From Mastigias papua (Eukaryota; Cnidaria; Scyphozoa; Rhizostomeae; Mastigiidae), in NCBI GenBank assembly GCA_964019165.1, contig OZ025274.1, forward strand, positions 15,717,358-15,781,357: a stretch of DNA of 64,000 nucleotides, written 5' to 3'. The notes beneath the pieces are model-generated. The model made no database searches, was not told the DNA's origin, and worked only from the letters and a program-made list of their open reading frames with translations. The translations under genes were made by a program, and so were the position numbers. Each line of letters opens with the position of its first letter. Within the stretch, counting starts at the first letter, position 1. Shown piece by piece: positions 33,201 through 60,730 of this stretch.

Positions 33201-36200
33201 TGTTTAATCTTGTACTCTTACAATCCATTGAGGTATAATATTTTTTCAGTCACCACTCGACCCTCTGACTTATCTCTTGACTCATTTTTAACATTTTAGG
33301 TATTGCTCATGTCTGTTTGGTTACTTCATGTATGACTATAGTTCGTGCAAAAATTGATGTTACAATACCAAGAAAACGCAAAGGGAATTGCTCTCAACAT
33401 GATAAGGTTTTTGAGGATTAGTTGATAGCTAGATTTAATCTGTCGATTTCTTTGTTTCATCCGAACTCTTACCTCTTTCCTTGATTTTCTAAAATATTTA
33501 TGGTATCCATTCACTGCAGTTTTATGATAGTAACATGTAGCATTAAGTGTCAAATTCTTGCTTTATTTTCAGGGTTTACTGAAGTTTTATGACACAATCA
33601 TCCAGGCGATTCTTCGACATGTTAATTTTGATGGTAGGAACATGTTGATTTCTTTGGTATTGGATAATCCTGATTGAAATATATGTGCAACAATGGTGTA
33701 TTTATATGTGCCTCAGCTTTACAACCAGAATGAATGTACGATTTTCCACACTGATATACTTTCAAAGTAACTTGTCAGCCCTTTGCAGTTATCGACTTAT
33801 CGAATGGTGGTTTGAGTGGAAGACAGGCAAGTTAGTTAGAGCAATCAACCTCCTCCGTAAGGAAAATGGTTCACGTGCGATGCATCACACGCCATAAGAG
33901 CTGTTCAGTGCAGAATGGTGTGTGATGCATAAACTTCGATTTTCGGGAAAAGCATTAACTGTTGAGGTCCCAATGTGGAATTCTTACATTTTCTTTTCGG
34001 GTCACTGCCCAGCATACATTTCACTTAGCATAAACACTGTCAATATAGAATGAAAACAGAATAGAAAATTTAAAGTGAATTTCTTGACTATGATTCTTGT
34101 CGTGGCCCTTATTCTTAAATTTCTTATTAGGCTACGTTTTCCAAAACTTGTATCAAATACACTGTCGAATTCTGAACTTTAATGTCAAAGCCAGATCCTG
34201 TGCTTGATTTTTAGCGAGTTGCTTCCACTGGGGAATGTTTAAGCAGGAGGGAAGCAAAATTTAATTTCGACAGATGAAACTGAATCGTGAATTGAAGTCA
34301 ATTATTATTATTATTTGTTGATTGATATCTCATGTTTGAAATTTTTATCACCTTGAAGGAACAGACAAGTTTTTTTTACTGAGATATTCTGACGTTCGCT
34401 GTTTTTTCATAGTGGTCAAATGCGTCCTTGTAGCCAGCCCAGGATTTGTCAAGGTAAGCCTTTATTTTTCTAATTTTTCGAGGTCACCAAGTGATTAATA
34501 TTATTTTATTGCCGTGGTAAGTCATTAGAGTGAAAAAATCACAAATTTACAAAGTTAGATAGGATGCGAATAAAGACAACTATATTTTTAATTGTGCAAG
34601 ACATGTTTTGGATTCATCATCCATCTTCAATTGATTATAACGAATATTACCAACTGGAGATAATAAGCAATTATAATTAACTGAAGATGGATGATAAATC
34701 CGAAACATGTCTAGCACAATTAAAAATATAGTTGTCTTTATTCGCATCCTATCTAACATTACTTTATTGAGAAACTTCGATATCAATAATTGTTTTAACA
34801 ACTATCGCAACATCACTTCCTGTATTGTGAGATACCAAAAGAGTTCCAGTAAAGGAATAGTGTCTTTTGTTGCAGAATTAAACTCCATTGTGAACCGATC
34901 TATATGTTGAATATTACCCAATTTCTTGGCTTATAAGTCGAGTTTCTACGTCCATAAAGCACACGTGAAAAGTTGAATTTGAAAAATACAGCAGTGGTAC
35001 AATTTCAGTAAGTTTTTGTTTATTTTAGGATCAATTTTGCGAGTACATGTTCAACCAAGCAGCCAAGCTTGATCAGAAAGCTCTTCTGGAGAACAGAAGC
35101 AAATTCGTTTTGGTAGAAATTGTTGTTTCATACTTCTAGTTTCAATGATATGTTTCCTCATGTTGATTGATTGATTGATTGATCGATTGATTGATTGACG
35201 TATTGATTGATTGATTGATTGATTAATTGTTTGATTGATTGATTAATTGATTGATTGATTGATTGATTGATTGTTTGATTGATTAATTGTTTGCTTGATT
35301 GATTGATCGATAAATTGATTGATTGATTGTATGTATGTACTCAGTGAATTTTCTATATTCACAGACTCATGCATCATCTGGTTTCAAACATTCACTCAAA
35401 GGTATACTCATCTCTTTGTTCATCAATCATCATAAAAACATTTGCAAGGGTCATATAATTTTCCCCATATTTATTGACGTCGTCCTCAATGCATCCAACG
35501 GCGATTTTATTGCTTTTCCTCAAAAGCTAGACATGAGTGTCAGTCAAATTCTTCGGTTAAATGTCTTTGCAGAGATGATCTCATTTTAGGAGAAGAATTT
35601 TAACGGCAGCTGCATGCACAAGTCCTTGTAGTGACGCAGATATCAGTGCCTTTTAAGCATGAATAGTTATATATTAATTTAAGACTCGCCAGGTTTTAGA
35701 AAAGAGCTTGGAATCTTTCGTCTTGACTTGATTAAAATTGATGTGATTGAAGATAAGCTGGATTGTCTTACTTCCATATCTTGTTCAACACATGTCAAGT
35801 GATTGGTACCGGATTTGAGAAAGAAAGTCTTAATTTTATTCAATGTATGCAAACTGAAGTTAGTTTTGCGAAAATATTTCGATATTTTGATAATGTGAAT
35901 ATACAACTTTGATTTATCGACTTAACATTCCCCTCTTTTACGCTTTGGTATAATTTTAGAGGTATTATCTGACCCATCGATATCAAACAAGTTATCGGAT
36001 ACAAAGGTAGAAGCAATTCGTTTGTTTTTCCTAAGCATGCAACTGTTATGCAATCTCTCAATTCCAATGGTTTTTATGGCATATTTCACTGTAAATCTCT
36101 GTTTCTTTGTGTCATATAGCTCCAGACTTTGTAAGAAAGGTTTTCCCTTGTTGTACACGCACTTGAAAAGCCCCGTTGTACAATGACATGTTTGCATAGA

Positions 36201-38500
36201 AATAATGTGCTTTGTTGATATTTTGTGCTTCAATCAATGTTTCTGCCATATCTCGTATGTTTTGTTCACTTCGATACGTTTTGTCGTCTTTAGGCATCAG
36301 GTGAAGTGAAAGCTTTGGATTCATTTTTCAAAATGATGCAAGACGAACCTTCGAAAGCATTTTATGGGTAAGATGCCTAGAATGCTTTTTTAGTAAATAG
36401 AATCTTAAGTATTAATACTAATAATAAGCGTTAGGATAAGTAAGGCTTTTATGGGTATTTCAATAACTACAACAATCTGTAGACCTAACCAGTTGAAGAT
36501 ATTATCGATACATCCTGTATGCTAAAACATATTCTTTGTTCCAACCAGATACTACCATCATCATGAGGAAAAGAGTGGGATAGTAGTGATATAGATTTAT
36601 AAAGAAAAAAATACAAATGATCCAAAACATAGGAATATTACGCTTGGAAATATAGGAATACAGCTTAGATCAGGAGTACCAATGGTTAAAGCAGAATATG
36701 CATGAAACAACCCACGATAGAATAAATGAAGCGATGTAATGTTTGTGATTGATTTGTTATGTTACTCAATGACTGGCTTGAAACTGATAGTATATCTCTC
36801 GAGTGTTGCAGGTTGCAGTTCTAATGTTTAATGTTTAATGTTCATTTTGTTACTCTTTCATGCTATTATATGGGATACTTGAAGCTGGCCCGTACCTACA
36901 GTGGACTGGAGGGGTGTCACACTCCCCTAGAGAAAGATTCTTTCGGCAAATCGCCAAATTTGTCAATTCTGTCAGCAAATTGTTTAATTCTTTTGCATTC
37001 TAGGACGCCAAGAAGAATGATTGTGTGCTGGGGGGAGCAGACAACACATTATTTTTTGTATTATATATTCAAACGTCAATCGTGGAAACCACCCCCACTT
37101 TTGTCGGCAAATTCTAGATCCTACCTTCACCCACTCAAAAGAAAATTTCTAGGCGTGGCCCTGATTTGAAGCTCAGGGTTCTTTCACTTGATCAGCTCTT
37201 TCCAGTTGATATGGTTGTCTTGGCCGTTGATTGGTGATTTCATCGAGTGATTATTTCTGATTGGTTAGTGATGTGTTAGTTGAATAGTATAGAAGCTCGA
37301 TTTATTATCAGACTGATTGAGTGATATGTTGTTTTTGATTTTATTTTCTTATTTTGCTCAGGTTTAATCAGGTGAGCATAGCAAACGATGCCTTGGCTAT
37401 CGAAACACTCCTTGTTACCGACGAATTATTTAGGTAATTTACACTTACAAATTGCATCAGAATCGAATATGACAAGCATTGAATGGAGATTGTCCGTCCC
37501 CAAGGTTCCTATGGATCCTCATGTCCGCAGTCCGATTTGTTCCGTTAGTTTGTTTGTTTGTTTGTTTGTTTGTTTGTTTGTTTGTTTGTTTGTTTGTTTG
37601 TTTGTTGCTTATGCAAGTCAACGCATATACTGCTTCAAATTTTGATTATTTTTGCACTGCCAACGATTTCTACACATGAGCCAGTTTATCTCAAAAAATC
37701 CATATACGCATTAGACAAAGTGAAATTTTTTCTCTCATTTTTAGAGCAAGTGACTTACCTACTAGAAGGAAATATGTAAATTTGGTCGAAAGTGTAAAAG
37801 AAAATGGAGGTGATGTTAAGTAAGTAAAATTTGTTTTGTTACTCTGATGTCAAGAATGATGGAAATTGTTCTTTCCAAAGAAAAAGATAGACCTAGTTGG
37901 TTTAGGTAATAATGAAAATGGTGAATTGCATATTGGTGTTCTTATCCGTCACAATTATAGATTTTGTGCACCTATTGGTTTAGTTCCATTTGAATATATC
38001 ATAACGTCATTTTCATCTTTTTTCGTACCAGAGTTTTTTCAAGTCTTCACGTCTCAGGGGAACGTGAGTACTTTTGCCATTCTGCTTCTGATTTTGGAAT
38101 TTCTATATCATTTTCAATTTTAACCTTTCCTCTTACTTACTCCTTCGTTAATTACTTTGATGGCTACAGACAAACAACTACCTGAGTAGGATTATCTTTT
38201 ACTCAAAATCTCTATTTCATACACGTAATTTTAGATCTTAGCGCGCAGCATATCTTCTCAAGATAGCTCTCTTGCCTATCTCAAAAATTAAAAAAGGACT
38301 TCATGGGTAAGCGATGCTGTTATAATGCAGTTCCATGTTTTTCTTGTGTATTTTCTGTCACTTGTTTCTGTTTTCAGTTTTTGCCCTGGTTTATTTTAGA
38401 GCTTGGAATGTTGTCTGGTGTTGCAGCAATTCTCCGTTTTCCAATGCCGGACCTTGAGGCTGAAGATCTTGAAGATGACTCTTCTGATTCGGATAGTTAA
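30276..38500 (+). CDS. PELO: Pelota, ribosome rescue factor
   Basis: Pelota (Dom34) is the eRF1-like partner of HBS1; it enters stalled ribosomes and splits them in no-go and non-stop decay. I join 16 exons: 30276-30316, 30701-30793, 31686-31836, 32325-32415, 32570-32626, 33300-33406, 33573-33633, 34413-34453, 35029-35112, 35365-35401, 35960-36006, 36294-36367, 37362-37433, 37745-37819, 38032-38063, 38400-38500. All phases fit and the sum is 1164 nt, 387 residues, against 385 in human. Signature segments are [38 protein letters not shown] (central domain), [34 protein letters not shown] and FSSLHVSGE, with an acidic DDSSDSDS tail. As expected for Pelota, there is no GGQ motif. Introns hold several microsatellites and a fold-back repeat. 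An AATAAA at 38910-38915 may be the poly(A) signal. Confidence 0.97.
31199..31312. repeat. (GAGT)n microsatellite
   Basis: About 28 GAGT units with scattered GAAT and GAGG variants, in PELO intron 2. Confidence 0.95.
31526..31590. repeat. (AGAAT)13 microsatellite
   Basis: Thirteen exact pentamers (65 bases) in PELO intron 2, 96 bases before exon 3. Confidence 0.95.
34554..34757. mobile_element. Fold-back repeat with hammerhead-like core
   Basis: Arms 34554-34640 and 34671-34757, 87 bases each, are inverted copies with only a few mismatches and a 30-base loop (e.g. GATAGGATGCGAATAAAGAC and its complement). The right arm reads CTGAAGA (34681-34687), a GGAT/ATCC stem (34689-34692 with 34698-34701) and GAAAC (34702-34706), which fits the conserved core of a hammerhead ribozyme. 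It lies in PELO intron 8. Its makeup resembles non-autonomous Penelope-like or retrozyme repeats. Confidence 0.6.
35163..35331. repeat. (TTGA)n microsatellite, imperfect
   Basis: About 42 TTGA units with TTAA, TTGT and TCGA variants, in PELO intron 9, just upstream of exon 10. Confidence 0.95.
37547..37606. repeat. (TTTG)n microsatellite
   Basis: Fifteen uninterrupted TTTG units in PELO intron 13. The poly-FVCL frames are artefacts. Confidence 0.95.
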
Positions 38501-39232
38501 TTAATTTCGATAAATTTTACATATTATAACTTATACTTAGATACTTCATTCCATTCGCTGCCAATTAACGACTATTTTCCTTCATTTTGTCTTTTTAGTT
38601 AGTTTCGTAGTTACAGACACCAATGCCTTATATACTTACTTCATAAACGCTCAAACTAAGAGCTTGGAATGCAAATATTTCTATTATTTTATGAGAGTAT
38701 ATTCCCATTTTCCGATTTATTTGAAATGGAATTTAATACGAATGTAATTCACACGAAACTGTGTATACAGTAAATGCCCCATTTCAGAAAGTAAAATGCA
38801 GACATTGATCACAAACTGCGCCTCAAGTATTCGTCAAATACACGTTCATTTGATTCTTCATATGCTTCTGAATTATTTCTTCTCAGTATAAGCAAATTAA
38901 TCTTATGAAAATAAAGCATCATATTGAGCAAAAGCCACTAAAAATGATAGCGTGTGAATGATACTCGGACAGCTGCGTGACTCTGCCCCTATGTTATTTA
39001 GAGTCTTTTTCTTATTTCTGTAATGGGAAAGTATAAAAAAGTATAAGCAACCGAGCCAACTAATGTGAAAACTGAGGGTAAAACAAATGGATGGACAAAA
39101 TTCATAAGGGATATTCTTAATACATTTGTAGACGTATGAATTATAGTTTTACAAAGTGATAAATGGAACCATTATGGTTGTCACGTGTCATCATATAACT
39201 TCAATCGAGGCTTGATTATATCTTCTAACGTA
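38501..39232. other. Intergenic, PELO to VPS53
   Basis: 732 bases between the PELO stop and the VPS53 ATG, both genes on the plus strand. It holds the PELO 3' untranslated region and the VPS53 promoter. No other feature is seen. Confidence 0.6.
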
Positions 39233-51526
<12,294 letters not shown>

Positions 51527-52148
51527 ATGTTTTGTACGTATTCTATCAAGTACAGCAAAACCAGTCGTTGCAGTCGCTAGAAGTCCCTCACATTTGTGCA
51601 GAGGCTGGTTTTGCTTGGATAATATTGTTTTTAAGTGGTATCAGTGCTGTCCAGGTAATTTTTGGCCGCTTTACTCAAGCTATTGCCCATGGTTGTCTTT
51701 CTAATTAACTGCCAGAAGAATGTTTATTTCTTTCGCAGACTTTAGTAGCGTTTGTTTCTAAGCAGAACTATAGATGAAAGCTCGGAGTGTACTGTATAGA
51801 TGGAAACAGTTTACCGAAAATTGACGGGGATGTTTTGCAAGTCATTTGATTGAAAGTCTTTATATTAAACGTTACTGTTTGGTTAAATCACGTTGGACCC
51901 TATATTTTGAGTATAATCCGAAGTGTTTTCTGTAGTGCATTGTGAACATTGTAATGAATTAGGCAAATGATTTTCCCCTATTCAATATAATTGAGGCTTA
52001 GTTTTAGGCAATATTTGATATGTTTAATTTTCCAATCTATGAGTCTATCAGAACAATAGATAAGACCTTAGTAATTTCTGTGTATTACTATTTTTGTACA
52101 TATCAATGCTCATTATAACTAAATGTACTCTTGTATTCTATGGAAACG
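51527..52148. other. VPS53 3' flank
   Basis: Probable 3' untranslated region and intergenic sequence, AT-rich. No gene is seen. Confidence 0.5.
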
Positions 52149-52714
52149 AATTATCTTTAGGTGAAAAGCCTGTTGGTACTACAGAACTTCACTATAGCAC
52201 GAAAAAGCGGAAACATTCTTTTAGCATACTGAAAGCTTTTTTCGTCCGACACTCGTCAGAGTATGAAACGTCGAATAGCGACCGAAAGGTGAACCGAAAT
52301 ATATAGCCAGATGCGGGTACACTTGATATTATGAATAATGCGTCTATTTGGCCCTATGATTGGCCAATTAGCACCTATTCACCATTGTTTACCTGAAGAG
52401 TCCAAGTGAAAAAACGAACTCTTTTTGTTTACACAAGACTGGGTTTTGAGTCTTAATGTAAACTGATTCCAAAACACCTAAATGAAAGGACGATCTTGCT
52501 TGCCCAATGATCTGAAAATTATCGTCTGTATATGTTTTGGCGCATTCTAGATTTGTAATAAGATGTTATCACAATTATATATTTATATATTTCGGTTCAC
52601 CTTTCGGTCGTTATCCGACGTTTCATACTCTGACGAGTGTCGGACGAAAAAAGCTTTCAGTATGCTAAGAGAATGTTTCCGCTTTTTCGTGCTATAGTGA
52701 AATTATCTTTAGGT
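52149..52714. mobile_element. Penelope-like fold-back element with 14-bp target duplication (copy 3)
   Basis: Flanked by exact AATTATCTTTAGGT repeats at 52149-52162 and 52701-52714. The inside (52163-52700) has inverted arms of about 120 bases, outermost TCACTATAGCAC at 52189-52200 against GTGCTATAGTGA at 52689-52700. The left end has 26 extra bases (52163-52188) not mirrored on the right. Variable-length target duplication, inverted terminal repeats and a short one-sided extension together fit Penelope-like elements better than a MITE. The right arm contains CTGACGA-(9 nt)-GAAA (52630-52649), a hammerhead-like core with a poor stem II. No coding region remains. Confidence 0.7.
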
Positions 52715-53442
52715 ATATGCGTGTTTTGCTTTTATATTTTTTCTCTCCTTACTATCAAGTTTTTCTCCATTATTGTTTTCATGTTGTAATAAAGACTTTA
52801 GTGATAGCAGGCCTCATTAAGCAGTGCAGAATAGAAATGAAAGCAAATTGTATGAAGATCATTGATAATAGCTAAGGCAATTCGAGAGGAACTCTGATAA
52901 AGAAGAGTCTTTTGTTCGTCTATGATTGATCCACTTTTGCTACTTGCATCTAATGTAACATGCTAATTTTTACTCCAAGTGCAAGACAAGCAAATGTTGT
53001 GTCGTACAGAAGCCTTATATACAAGTGGAAATTTTACATTGTGACAATGAGTCATAGATTACCGTGCTATCGTGCTCTTCTGCTAAGTTCTATTAGCTAT
53101 GGGTGTCACAGTCAGGAGAATCATGACATGGATTAATTCCAAAGTTATATAGATGCATTATGAGTTATCTAATAGGCAATATGTAGAGGAAATCGGACAG
53201 GTATATATCATGTAAATAAGAAGGAAAGTGATATAGTGATTTATCAATCAGTTAAATTAATTGTGCAGAGAGCTGACTTGTAAATCTGTTAGCGTTTCGT
53301 AGCTTTCATATAAGTCTCTTGTAAAAAGACTTTTGTTTCAGTTAGATGGTCTGCTCCCATTTGGTATACCAACAGTCTGCGTCTATCACAGGCTAAATAT
53401 TGTGATAAATTATACTTGGTCCTTCTCGTTTCCATGGACGTG
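52715..53442. other. Intergenic before the PAN-EGF gene
   Basis: Contains AATAAA near 52788 and the 3' flank of the minus-strand gene that follows. Nothing else recognised. Confidence 0.5.
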
Positions 53443-57505
<4,063 letters not shown>

Positions 57506-58761
57506 TCTCTCGATCCAATCGTTTTGTGCGTCGATGAAGCTTCGTCTGTGCTACCTAAAACTGGCTTTAGTTCAGAAGATTCTCTTCCATTCTTAGCTCT
57601 TCAAAAGTAGATCTCATACTGTTTCTCTGTTTGACATTAATTACCGGGCGAATAATAACACAAACTTGTGGGTGTTGCATATTTTTACAGATATATCAAT
57701 GGGACAATTCTAAGCATGAAATCAAGCACCTGCATGATTGATAAACCATTTGCTAGCAATTGAATTATTTGCTGGCCACTAACTGGAGCTAAGCCTTAAG
57801 TTGCTATTCGCTAAACACTTTGATACCAAGAAGGACATGTCGAATGACAGAACTCTAGAGAGAGAGAGGCCAGTGTAAAATGTGAAAAGTCAAATCAGAG
57901 CCTTAACAGTACAAAGGATCTCAGAATGACAAAATAAAACTCATTTCGAATCTATCGAAAGAGATGTTTCTGCAGTGCCGGTATTCGCTGACAAGCTCGC
58001 CACCGTATAGGATGCATTCAAATTTATTCCGTCGCTTTCGCGTAACATGGCGCTAGAGTTGCAACATAGAATGCAGTATGTCCTTGACAGAGTGCTCCTC
58101 TCGAAAATGTGCCCATTACAATGCCGGATGTTCTTTCGAGGAAATACGGCAGCCGATTGATACCTGTCTGTATTACCAGCAGTCATTAAATATTTATTGC
58201 ACAAAGAGACCAGGAAAGTTGAAATGAAATCTGTCACGTTTTCTATTCATCTTTTCGATGAAATATGGCTGCCAATAATAATAATAATAATAATAATGTC
58301 ACTCAGTAAGTTCCTATCCACCCAAAGAAAATATTGATTTAGATTTAAAGAACATACCAAATATTGGGATGACTAGTTGGTCATTTTTAAGCTGGTACAT
58401 AATCCTGCTCTGTAATATCCATGGATTGGTTTTCAAAGTTTATAGCACACAAAAGTATTCTGTGTCATCAGTTTCTGTCTTTGCTGCCCTAGCTCAGAAT
58501 CACCTTCGGCTTTCTGTAAAGAAGGCACTTATTCTCAATTTTAGTCGTTTATGATTCTGACTCACTTTTGACCACCACGGCAAACTTTTACTGTTTATCA
58601 CTATGTGAAGAGAGTAGTGTCATTTAATGGTAGCTGGCTTTTGCTTCGCGATTTTGTAATCTAGTTAGTTGTTGAGATTGTATAGTGGAAAAGAGAAAAT
58701 TAGAATGATGTATCTTTTATTGTGCGAATCTAGTTGATAAGAAATCGCTAGCAATACAGTT
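57506..58761. other. Intergenic between PAN-EGF gene and LINE remnant
   Basis: Contains the promoter side of the PAN-EGF gene and an (AAT)n run at 58274-58297. A 98-residue minus frame at 57941-58237 shows no recognisable features. No gene is called. Confidence 0.5.
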
Positions 58762-59580
58762 GGCTATAAAACGGAGTGCAAATTGCTGGGGGTGAACATC
58801 GATAGTAAGTTGAAATGGAATGCGCATGTAGAGAAAGTCAGGAAGAAATACACTGCTTATAATGCAATGTTACGAGGGATAAGATTCAAGTGAGACGCTT
58901 GAAAAGATCTAGTTTAATATGATTGTTCCAAAAATAACATATGACCTACTGCTATGGGGGGCATGTTCAAAGAATCTATTACAGAAGATCGAATGCCAGC
59001 ATATAAAAGCAGCTAGGACTGTTAGGAAAACAATGAAAAGGTGGGAGATGAAGGAGTACTCCAAAGAGCAAGTTGAAATAACATCGAATACATATATAAG
59101 AGGAAGATTGCTGTTGAAATGTATAAGATCGTTAAGGGAAAAGAAGGAGATAGGCTAGAATGGATGTATACCACCATACGTAGTAAAAGGAAAGGGGAGA
59201 AAATAGAGATAAAAAGATTGAAATCTGAAACAGAACGAAACACGTTAAAATACAGAGGAGCGATATTATGGAACACGTTAAACTCAGACTTGAAGGGTGC
59301 CGACAATTTAGTAAACTTTAAGAAATCGCTGACAAAGAATTGTAAAGCAAGCAAACAAATTTCGTTGAGTAAGGGAAACACCGTAAATATGAATAAGGAC
59401 CTTGATACTTTTGTGTATTTTTAAGATTTGATATTAGCTTTTAACTTAGATACCAGGGTTTATGTTTAATTATTTTGTTTTAGAACTTTAAGTTGCAGGT
59501 CCACATCAGCCAACAAGAGGCCGCCAAACATCAAACCTGCGTTATAAAATAAATAATGCATGTATGTATGCATGTATGTC
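58762..59580 (+). mobile_element. LINE ORF2 C-terminal remnant with tail
   Basis: Broken frames contain KLLGVNIDSKLKWNAHVEKV, then PKITYDLLLWGACSKNLLQK and near the end LKYRGAILWNTLNSDLKGAD followed by NFKKSLTK. These are the stereotyped end of non-LTR reverse transcriptase ORFs ('LGV.ID..L.W..HI', 'W..LP....S..FK..L'). Frameshifts separate the parts. A GCATGTATGTATG repeat near 59548-59578 looks like the 3' tail of the insertion. The clade is not determinable. Confidence 0.68.
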
Positions 59581-59950
59581 AGTTCTTGTGGACTTCATTA
59601 CACACGGCATCATCACAACTACACGAAATAATTCCTTACTTCACAAATTGGTTCTGGCTGGACGCTGAAATTAGGTATGGTTAATAGAAATACTATGCAG
59701 CACCGTTTGAAGAGGGGTCTCATTAGACTAAAAGCATATAACATATAACTTTCTGCGTCGAAATGATTTTAAAAGCGGAGTGGCCAATTTTCTGGGTCCA
59801 CCTGGATCGCCGATGAGTTCGAAACTCTACTTATCCTTGTTGACTATAGCATCACTTTTTAAAGCTTTTGAAATTCGAAGACATAGAAAATTGTCCTTTA
59901 TGGTACCTTATTCTCGAAAGATGTGTTGAATAATATGCCTGTGTGGCAGG

Positions 59951-60310
59951 GTTTATGAGCAGCAGTTGAATCATCTACGTGATACACCAACAGATCTCAG
60001 ATTACCAAAAAAGCACAGAAAACGGCAAGAAATCCTTTTCATTTAGAGATGAGAAGCTATGGAACAGCCTCTCAGCCAACTGCTAGTCTCATGGGCACTT
60101 TCAAACAGAACATTTAGCTATCCAAAAGAGCATCTCACTTTTAATTCTTATTCATTCATATTTTCTATGGTAGTAAATAGTTTTAGCTTTGTTTTTAAAA
60201 GTAACATTTGTATTTAGCCTTCTACATTTTTCCTCTACAGTATTATTATATTTTTAGACCGAGGGGGCCTTGAAAACCAGCATGTCTGCTGAAGGGCTCC
60301 CCTCCAAAAT
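59951..60310 (+). mobile_element. Second LINE tail remnant
   Basis: 'FRDEKLWNSLSANC' and 'RSHNLRLPKK-like' stretches in broken frames (near 59990-60090) again resemble a LINE ORF end. They are followed by a tail with GGGGGCCTTGAAAACCAGCA and CTGCTGAAGGGCTCCCC. Heavily decayed and distinct from the copy at 58762-59580. Confidence 0.5.
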
Positions 60311-60730
60311 AACCCGAAAATGAGACCCTCACCAACAAGAGCTTACAAAGCTGATCTGTTATGACGTCATTTGTAGAGATCTGGGGCAGAATTGCTTACC
60401 TTCGAAAAAATATAAATAGGATGGAAGTTGCATCACAGCAAAATTTATTTTTGACTTTAGTGCCTTGAGTTATATAAATGGGCAGAAATGCCCACTGAAT
60501 CAATTATACAGTAGGTGGAAAAATAGGCGCTCGTGGCTTTACGTGCTGATGCTCATTTCAGTGTTCATAAAACCAGTTTCGTATTCAGTCTCCGCTCGTG
60601 TCAAACTGGCCTACACGTAACACCCGTTCGAGACAGCTTCTTTTTGATATCTGACTTTTTGGGTGTTATGATTGGTTTATTTCACATACGATGCTGCGAA
60701 TTGTTTTGAGGTGATATATAGTAAAATAGA
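60311..60730. other. RNF217-like gene 5' flank
   Basis: 420 bases upstream of the RNF217-like ATG. ATATAAATAGG near 60410 is TATA-like and suitable for a promoter, though this is only a sequence match. It may also belong to older repeat sequence. Confidence 0.35.

Noticed and set aside
35922..36324. Two overlapping minus frames (70 and 103 residues) across PELO exons 11-12
   Set aside because: Composition is protein-like, but they lie antisense to verified PELO exons (35960-36006, 36294-36367), need a frameshift to join and match no family I know.
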